A stretch of 11,032 bases of DNA, taken from assembly GCA_902773035.1 (NCBI GenBank), contig CACYDB010000115.1, positions 1 to 11,032 of the forward strand, written 5' to 3'. The position numbers were made by a program, and so were the translations under genes. The notes under the pieces were generated by a model. It was not told the origin of the DNA. It ran no database searches and worked only from the letters and a program-made list of their open reading frames with translations. Positions 6,685-11,032 of this stretch are shown one piece after another; position 1 is the first letter of the stretch, and each line of letters opens with the position of its first letter. This DNA is from an uncultured Ruminococcus sp. Its GTDB lineage: Bacteria > Bacillota > Clostridia > Oscillospirales > Acutalibacteraceae.

Positions 6685-7420
6685 TAAAAATGAAGTTCTG
6701 ATCAAGGTTGACGACGTGCATAAACGCTTTGACGACATCGAAGTCCTCAAAGGTATCAGCACCGAGATCCACAAGGGCGATGTTATTGTAATCATCGGAG
6801 CGTCAGGCTCGGGCAAGAGCACCTTCCTGCGCTGTCTTAACAGACTCGAGGAAACCACAAGCGGACACATCTACTTTGAGGGCGTCGATATTACCGATCC
6901 CAAGGTTGACATCAACCTCCACCGTCAGAAAATGGGAATGGTGTTCCAGCAGTTTAACCTCTTCCCTCATATGACGGTTCTCGGAAATATGACCTTAGGC
7001 CCCATTAAGCTTTTAAAGCAGACTAAGGAAGAGGCTGAGGCAAACGCTATGAAGCTTCTCGAAAGAGTCGGACTTGCCGACAGAGCGAACAGCTATCCGT
7101 CACAGCTTTCAGGCGGTCAGAAGCAGCGTATCGCGATTGTCAGAGCTCTGGCTATGAATCCCGACGTACTCCTCTTTGACGAGCCCACCTCGGCGCTCGA
7201 TCCCGAAATGGTCGGCGAGGTACTTGAGGTTATGAAAAGCCTCGCCAAAGAAGGTATGACAATGGCGGTCGTAACTCACGAAATGGGCTTCGCGAGAGAA
7301 GTAGGCACTCAGGTAATGTTCATTGACGAGGGCGTAATCGTCGAGCAGGGCGAGCCTGACAAGTTCTTTGACAATCCCGAAAGTCCGAGACTTCGCGACT
7401 TCCTGTCAAAAGTGCTTTAA
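6674..7420 (+). CDS. Amino acid ABC transporter ATP-binding protein (GlnQ/HisP type)
   Basis: This is the cytoplasmic ATPase that powers the importer. The 248-residue protein carries Walker A GASGSGKS at 42-49, Q-loop Q92-Q93 in [14 protein letters not shown], signature LSGGQKQR at 145-152, Walker [14 protein letters not shown] at 165-177 and switch H202. The [10 protein letters not shown] and [10 protein letters not shown] segments are typical of the polar amino acid subfamily. The start is the GTG at 6674, placed by the AAAGGAGG inside the permease gene. Its stop lies 2 bases before the ATG of the small downstream gene. One mild variant is Val instead of the common Ala in IAIVRAL, which I do not expect to affect function. 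Confidence 0.96.
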   Translation: MTTDKNEVLIKVDDVHKRFDDIEVLKGISTEIHKGDVIVIIGASGSGKSTFLRCLNRLEETTSGHIYFEGVDITDPKVDINLHRQKMGMVFQQFNLFPHMTVLGNMTLGPIKLLKQTKEEAEANAMKLLERVGLADRANSYPSQLSGGQKQRIAIVRALAMNPDVLLFDEPTSALDPEMVGEVLEVMKSLAKEGMTMAVVTHEMGFAREVGTQVMFIDEGVIVEQGEPDKFFDNPESPRLRDFLSKVL

Positions 7421-7422
7421 TT

Positions 7423-7644
7423 ATGAAATTCTTTAAATCTGAAAGACGATTTGAAACCGAGCCATTTGATCCCGAAACTCACTACGCCGTAATCCGCGGC
7501 TCGATCTGTACGGGAGAAAGGACAGCGGGCTTTAAGGATAAAAAGAGCGGACGCTTCACAGAGGTTATGCTTATCCGCTCCGCTAAGGATATCGAAAAGT
7601 TCAAGGAAGAATATAACGTTACCGATATCAAAACAGAATACTAA
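7423..7644 (+). CDS. Small conserved-looking protein at the end of the ABC operon, function unknown
   Basis: This is a 73-residue soluble, charged protein without signal peptide or membrane segment. Visible features are a basic start (MKFFKSERRF), an FDPETHYAVIRGSICTGE segment with a single Cys near residue 29, AGFKD followed by GRFTEVMLIRS, and a C-terminal KFKEEYNVTDIKTEY. The gene begins 2 bases after the ATPase stop and has no clear ribosome site, so it probably depends on translational coupling. The operon terminator follows directly. From memory, similar short proteins occur in other Clostridia, sometimes next to amino acid transporters, but I know no function. The position suggests an accessory or regulatory role in uptake, which is inference only. 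Coding seems likely from the tight junction and the terminator right after the stop. Confidence 0.75.
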   Translation: MKFFKSERRFETEPFDPETHYAVIRGSICTGERTAGFKDKKSGRFTEVMLIRSAKDIEKFKEEYNVTDIKTEY

Positions 7645-7653
7645 AGCAAAGAA

Positions 7654-7691
7654 TCCCGACGGCGCCTGTACATACAGGATCCGTCGGGAAT
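7654..7691. terminator. Bidirectional terminator between convergent units
   Basis: TCCCGACGG (7654-7662) pairs with CCGTCGGGA (7681-7689), and an inner stem CCTGT/ACAGG closes an ACAT loop. The plus strand continues AATTTTACTTTA and the minus strand is also T-rich, so it can end both the ABC operon and the kinase/nucleotidyltransferase operon. Confidence 0.8.
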
Positions 7692-7707
7692 TTTACTTTA
7701 CGCTGTA

Positions 7708-8415
7708 TTATTTTTTCTGAACCTCTTTAGCGCGGATAAGGTCGTCAACATTGTCAACCTCAGCCCATGAATAATCCTTGATATCCTTGTAGTAGAGGTC
7801 GAAGTCGTTCTCAAAAATCATCTGAACAAGCGCGTCCTCAAAGAGCTGGTCGTACATCTCGGCGTTGACCATATTGTCGATTTCTTCAATCAGGAAGCGT
7901 GCCGAAACCGCGTCGAGCTTGGTAACGCTGACGTACTGAGCGTAGAAGCTTGAGAGCGACTTGCTCATTACGCAGATTCTGTCGTCGTTGACCTGAACGT
8001 TATACTTGCCCTCGGTCTTGCTTGAGTCGATAAGCACGTAAGGCACGTCGGTATTCTTGCAGAATACATCCTCAACGAGCTTGCTCTCGGCTACGATGTC
8101 GGAGTTGATGATCGTCAGATTATCGCGCTCGAGGTACTTCTTGGCAAACCACATTGAAGCCAGAGAGCCTGTTGTGGCGTAGAAGGGATTGCGCACGAGC
8201 TTGACGTTCTCATTCTCTAAATCTCTGAAAACCTGCTCATACATAAAGCCTGCGATAACTACGATCTCGCCCTTGGGGTCATATTTTCTGATAAGTCTTA
8301 CCATTCTCTGAAGAATAGTTGTATCTCTGTCGAGCTTGTAAAGGGATTTCGGGGTTTTTAAGGTTAAGGGCTGAAGATTTGTGCCCTTGCCTGCCGCTAA
8401 AATAATATATGTCAT
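7708..8415 (-). CDS. LicC-like nucleotidyltransferase (probable phosphocholine cytidylyltransferase)
   Basis: This 235-residue sugar-nucleotide-type transferase would join CTP (or another NTP) to a phosphorylated alcohol or sugar. The N-terminus has the nucleotide loop IILAAGKGTNLQPLT (4-18) followed by PKSL. Then come NPFYATTGSLASMW, similar to the LicC acceptor region, NSDIV with the probable metal-binding Asp, and a C-terminal WAEVDNVDDL typical of these enzymes. The usual Arg after GT in the loop is Asn here (GTNL instead of GTRL). I chose the ATG at 8415 because AAGGAGGG lies 7 bases upstream and overlaps the stop codon of the kinase gene; longer in-frame starts inside that gene lack this. 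Together the pair would make CDP-choline or CDP-ethanolamine. No licD-type transferase is visible, so the acceptor is unknown. Confidence 0.82.
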   Translation of the reverse strand: MTYIILAAGKGTNLQPLTLKTPKSLYKLDRDTTILQRMVRLIRKYDPKGEIVVIAGFMYEQVFRDLENENVKLVRNPFYATTGSLASMWFAKKYLERDNLTIINSDIVAESKLVEDVFCKNTDVPYVLIDSSKTEGKYNVQVNDDRICVMSKSLSSFYAQYVSVTKLDAVSARFLIEEIDNMVNAEMYDQLFEDALVQMIFENDFDLYYKDIKDYSWAEVDNVDDLIRAKEVQKK

Positions 8416-8428
8416 ACTGTTACCCTCC

Positions 8429-9361
8429 TTACTTGTACATATCCAACGCGAGAACGCTGTACTCATTTGCAAAGCGGTACCAGAGCGGCTTTAAGTAGCC
8501 GATTTTCTGTCCCGCGGATTCCTTGAACATTGTCCAGTGCATAAAGAAGAAACCTGTAATGGCAATCCACGCGTAGAAATGGCGCTTTTCAATCTTGTTG
8601 GGCTTGTGACCGAAGTAGATAAAGAGGATTCTGTCTACCTCCTCGCGTGAATGATCGCCGCCGCAGATATATGTGCCTATATCAAAGCCGGGGTCATTGT
8701 AGCCGCCGTACTCCCAGTCGGTGAGGTAGATCTCGGAGTCGTTGATAAGGAAGTTCTCGTCACGCGCGTCACCCTGAGTAACGCACTTGGAGATACCGTC
8801 CTCCTTGGTGAGCTCAAAGAGCTTGTAAACTCTCTCCTTGATAGCGGAGAACTCGGGGAACTCGGCGAAGTTGTCGCCGTAGCACTCCTCGGGAGTCATA
8901 TCTCTGATCGACTCCCACTTCTCCTTAACGTCGAACTCCCATCTAACCTTGACGGAAGAATGGTGGAGCTTATTGAGAAGTCGGACGCCTCTGTAGACGT
9001 CACTGATATTCTTGTAATCAAAGTCGCGGTGATTAACGAATTTCGCGATTTTCCAGCCCTTTGAAACGCTCATAGCGACGAGGGTAGTGTCAACTCTCGC
9101 CTCGTAAGCCTGACTCTGAATCATAGACTCACGGCCTCGGTCGATGAGAATTTCCGAGCCTAGTCCGGGGAATCTGAATACATATTTACCGCCGTTGAGC
9201 TCAAAGGACAGAACGGAATTGGATAAGCCCTTCTGGAGCGGCTTCAAGTCCATAATCTGTTCCCTGCTGCAGTTAAAAACTTCACATATGGTTTTGTATA
9301 TGAAGTTAAGGTCTTGTTCGTGCAGAACTCCTCCTGTAGTTTGGATTGTTGTTTCTGACAT
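8429..9361 (-). CDS. LicA-like choline/ethanolamine kinase family protein
   Basis: This is a 310-residue phosphotransferase of the choline kinase/aminoglycoside kinase fold. Seen: an N-lobe LQKGLSNSVLSFELNGGKYV at 42-61 followed by the LicA-like FRFPG, RGRES at 75-79, the catalytic loop QGDARDEN at 196-203 with Asp198 and Asn203, and the metal-binding LTDWEYGGYNDPGFDIGTY at 213-231. The WEYGGYNDP stretch is close to LicA choline kinases rather than to antibiotic kinases. The usual His before GD is Gln (TQGD), while the catalytic Asp is intact. AGGAGG lies 7 bases before the ATG. It is the first gene of a two-gene operon with the cytidylyltransferase-like gene 13 bases downstream. Likely role: making the phosphorylated alcohol for surface polymer decoration; choline itself is not proven. 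Confidence 0.85.
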   Translation of the reverse strand: MSETTIQTTGGVLHEQDLNFIYKTICEVFNCSREQIMDLKPLQKGLSNSVLSFELNGGKYVFRFPGLGSEILIDRGRESMIQSQAYEARVDTTLVAMSVSKGWKIAKFVNHRDFDYKNISDVYRGVRLLNKLHHSSVKVRWEFDVKEKWESIRDMTPEECYGDNFAEFPEFSAIKERVYKLFELTKEDGISKCVTQGDARDENFLINDSEIYLTDWEYGGYNDPGFDIGTYICGGDHSREEVDRILFIYFGHKPNKIEKRHFYAWIAITGFFFMHWTMFKESAGQKIGYLKPLWYRFANEYSVLALDMYK

Positions 9362-9417
9362 TGGAAAACCTCCTGTGTTTTTTATTCAAAAAATAAATGT
9401 ATCTGCTGTTTTCCCTC

Positions 9418-9446
9418 ATTATACAGGCAAACGATGAAAAAATCAA
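9418..9446 (-). promoter_or_regulatory. Sigma-A-type promoter of the kinase/nucleotidyltransferase operon
   Basis: On the minus strand TTGATT (9441-9446) is 17 bases from a perfect TATAAT (9418-9423). The -35 region TTGATTTTTT is the same ten bases as in the promoter near 3288. It is back to back with the plus-strand promoter at 9463. Confidence 0.8.
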
Positions 9447-9462
9447 TACCTTTTTATGACGA

Positions 9463-9490
9463 TTGACATATACGAAAAATAATGTACAAT
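9463..9490 (+). promoter_or_regulatory. Sigma-A-type promoter of the membrane protein gene
   Basis: A perfect TTGACA (9463-9468) lies 16 bases before TACAAT (9485-9490), five of six matches. The gene start is about 40 bases downstream. Only 16 bases separate its -35 from that of the divergent operon. Confidence 0.8.
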
Positions 9491-9529
9491 AATAATCAGA
9501 AATGAGTTTTTAAAAAGGAGTGTAAGGCT

Positions 9530-10171
9530 ATGAACAAAAAGATACTCGCGGCGCTGATTATCAACATTTTCATCGCGACCGCGACCGCGGCGATAACGAT
9601 CTCATATTATTTTTACAGCGAGAATCCTCTTGTTGTGACGGGCTTGGATTCATACAAATTTTTCACGACGGATTCAAACATTCTCGCGGGACTGACCGCG
9701 CTGATGATGATACCGTATGAAATAGCGATTTTGCGCGGTAAGCGTGAAAAACTGCCTCGATGGGCGGTGATTTTCAAATACGCGGGAACGGTTTCGCTTA
9801 TGCTGACGTTCTTGACCGTTATGATAGTGCTTCTGCCGATATACGACATCAAGTTCCTGTTGCTCGGCACCGCGTTTTATATGCACGTTGCGGGACCCTT
9901 GGCTATGCTGATAAGCTTTGTATTCCTTGAGAACGATACGAAAATCAGGCTTCCCGAAAGCTTATTCGCTCTCATTCCTTGCATTGTGTACGGCGCTGTG
10001 TATCTTGTTGAGGTAGTTGTGATCGGCGAGAAAAACGGCGGCTGGATGGATTTTTACACCTTCAACAAAGACGGCAGATGGTTCATAATGATGCCGATTA
10101 TGCTCGCGGGAACATATCTTATCGCGCTGCTGGTACGCTTCGCTCATAATAAAATGTCGAAAGCTAAGTGA
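9530..10171 (+). CDS. Six-helix membrane protein, Pr6Pr-like, function unknown
   Basis: This is a 213-residue integral membrane protein. Hydrophobic segments are near 6-28, 50-63, 80-103, 108-132, 143-164 and 187-204. The pattern resembles the Pr6Pr / FAR-17a/AIG1-like group as I remember it: an FFTTDSNILAGLTAL segment near 44-58, a TFLTVMIVLLP helix, a FYMHVAGPLAMLISFVFLE helix with a conserved-looking His, an IPCIVYGAVYL helix and a WMDFYTF motif near 172-178. In eukaryotes relatives hydrolyse lipid esters, but no activity is established for the bacterial ones. AAGGAG lies 9 bases before the ATG. It has its own strong promoter and a terminator and appears to be a single gene. Substrate and role are unknown. 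Confidence 0.8.
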   Translation: MNKKILAALIINIFIATATAAITISYYFYSENPLVVTGLDSYKFFTTDSNILAGLTALMMIPYEIAILRGKREKLPRWAVIFKYAGTVSLMLTFLTVMIVLLPIYDIKFLLLGTAFYMHVAGPLAMLISFVFLENDTKIRLPESLFALIPCIVYGAVYLVEVVVIGEKNGGWMDFYTFNKDGRWFIMMPIMLAGTYLIALLVRFAHNKMSKAK

Positions 10172-10197
10172 TCAATAAAATACTTACATTGAAAAAA

Positions 10198-10227
10198 AGA
10201 GGCTGTGACTTGCAAGTCACAGCCTCT
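10198..10227. terminator. Perfect 30-base palindromic bidirectional terminator
   Basis: AGAGGCTGTGACTTG and CAAGTCACAGCCTCT form a perfect palindrome centred on TTGCAA. The plus side continues GCGCTTTTTG and the minus side gives a run of seven T. It can end both the membrane protein gene and the convergent small-peptide operon. Confidence 0.88.
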
Positions 10228-10241
10228 GCGCTTTTTGTTGA

Positions 10242-10394
10242 TTACAGAATATCTAAATTCTCTATGCTGTAATCGCCCCTAAAAATATCTTGTGATTTAA
10301 TATAGCGATTATCTCTTTGCCTCGAGGAAGACAGCACGTCCGTTTTAACGAGGACTTCTGTTTTTATTTCCGGGGTTATATATTTTTGTTTCAT
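10242..10394 (-). CDS. 50-residue peptide of unknown function
   Basis: This is a short charged peptide beginning MKQKYITPEIKTEVLVKTDV, followed by LSSSRQRDNRYIKSQDIF and ending YSIENLDIL. It has no Cys, no signal peptide and no membrane segment. AAGGAGG lies 5 bases before the ATG and overlaps the TAA of the upstream surface-protein gene, so the two are translationally coupled. In-frame starts further upstream would lie inside that gene and lack a ribosome site. From memory, short proteins with a K-Y-x-x-P-E-I start and a V-L-x-x-S middle are frequent in gut Clostridia, often without assigned function. Some resemble peptide precursors, but no maturation enzyme is visible here, so I do not call it one. 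The terminator follows 15 bases after the stop. Confidence 0.7.
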   Translation of the reverse strand: MKQKYITPEIKTEVLVKTDVLSSSRQRDNRYIKSQDIFRGDYSIENLDIL

Positions 10395-10404
10395 AAAGTC
10401 CTCC

Positions 10405-11032
10405 TTAATTCGTTGTATTTGTATTGCTATTGACCAGTTCTTCCGCGCCATTGTAGCTTATGCTGCATCCGCCGTAGAAGCTTGTTCCCGCGTAGTCATT
10501 GTAGAAGGTTCTTAAGAGTCCGTTAGCATCGTAGTAGCGCAGATACGCTCTCGCGGCAACATTCTTTGACTTATCATCGGGATTGTCGTCATAAGTCACC
10601 ACATAGGTTGCCAAACGGTAGTTATTATAATTCTGGTGGTCAAACATAACCGCAGAACCACCGCCGTAACCGCGCTGCTTTGAGGTACAGTCAACATTTG
10701 TGATGTATCTGAAGTTATCAGCGCTGTAGCCTCTCACGGTTGTGTCAACGCCGTTTACGTTTGTACCTTTGTATTGCAGCTTATACTTGCTTGTGTCAAT
10801 TGTACCCGGATGGTCAGTGTTGAAATTTGATATAACCGATTCGACCATGCTCTGTGCCGCGGTTACATAGCCGTACTCAACCTTATTGCCGTTTGTGGTC
10901 TTGTCGGAAAGAGTGTCAATCTTAGTAAGTAATTCCTCGCTGATTGAGGTTATAAAACGTAAGCCGCCGGGCTTCTTAACCTCACCGTAGTTTATATCAG
11001 TTTTATCCTCCGGACGAATCTGTACGCCGAAG
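10405..11032 (-). CDS. C-terminal part of a probable surface/secreted protein (5' end outside the window)
   Basis: The frame is open from the window edge, so the Met at 10848 is internal and the true start lies beyond 11032. At least 208 residues are visible. The region begins FGVQIRPEDKTDINYGEV and then PGGLRFITSISEELL, VEYGYVTAAQSMVES, a Tyr/Asn/Gly-rich stretch (RGYSADNFRYITNVD), AARAYLRYYDANGLLRTFYN, and an Asn/Thr-rich C-terminus (NSNTNTTN). The GLRF...EYG...ARAY pattern reminds me of domains in ruminococcal surface or cellulosome-associated proteins, but no dockerin, LPXTG or SLH motif is seen. The composition, low in Lys and rich in Tyr, Asn and Thr, fits an extracellular protein. The downstream peptide gene follows 10 bases after its stop. 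Function is unknown. Confidence 0.75.
   Translation of the reverse strand, partial: FGVQIRPEDKTDINYGEVKKPGGLRFITSISEELLTKIDTLSDKTTNGNKVEYGYVTAAQSMVESVISNFNTDHPGTIDTSKYKLQYKGTNVNGVDTTVRGYSADNFRYITNVDCTSKQRGYGGGSAVMFDHQNYNNYRLATYVVTYDDNPDDKSKNVAARAYLRYYDANGLLRTFYNDYAGTSFYGGCSISYNGAEELVNSNTNTTN

Noticed and set aside
6115..6870. Long minus-strand open frame across permease and ATPase genes
   Set aside because: It is antisense to two clear ABC genes, lacks recognisable motifs and has no promoter or ribosome site of its own.
8416..8472. Longer start for the nucleotidyltransferase inside the kinase gene
   Set aside because: The extra residues do not match the family, whose nucleotide loop begins right after the ATG at 8415, and the ribosome site sits at 8423-8430.

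Overview
The window reads as chromosomal DNA of a gut-type anaerobic Firmicute, probably class Clostridia close to Ruminococcus/Oscillospiraceae. That placement is an inference from the strong AGGAGG-type ribosome sites, sigma-A-like promoters, the FtsE-FtsX pair, a Clostridia-type polar amino acid ABC operon, and a surface protein fragment and short peptide of a kind I associate with ruminococci. No rRNA, tRNA, phage, transposase or CRISPR array is visible.

Layout. Positions 1-103 hold palindromic non-coding DNA that looks like an interspersed repeat. The minus strand from 104 to 4787 carries three separate units: ftsE-ftsX (ATGA overlap, own promoter), a PucR/CdaR-type regulator (own promoter and terminator), and a G3E/CobW GTPase with a very His-rich insert (extended -10 promoter and terminator). 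From 5043 to 7644 the plus strand has an amino acid ABC operon: lipoprotein, permease, ATPase and a 73-residue protein of unknown function. It ends in a hairpin shared with the convergent minus-strand pair at 7708-9361, a LicA-like choline kinase and a LicC-like cytidylyltransferase. A divergent promoter pair then drives that kinase and, on the plus strand, a six-helix membrane protein (9530-10171). A perfect 30-base palindrome separates it from a minus-strand pair: the 3' end of a probable surface protein that runs off the window, and a 50-residue peptide gene.

The most striking observation is the binding lipoprotein at 5043-5837. Its family motifs are all present but in swapped order. The segment that normally forms the C-terminal half follows the lipobox directly, and the segment that normally opens the mature protein comes last. 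This is what a circular permutation at the inter-lobe hinge would produce, and no obvious part of the fold is missing.

How the genes work together. FtsE/FtsX would form the membrane ATPase complex that controls peptidoglycan hydrolysis at division. The ABC operon would import a polar amino acid. The kinase and nucleotidyltransferase would make an activated alcohol such as CDP-choline for decorating surface polymers. The CobW protein would handle a metal, most likely zinc. These units look like ordinary neighbours rather than one pathway. Several starts were moved inward because a clear Shine-Dalgarno sequence precedes the internal start and not the upstream one.
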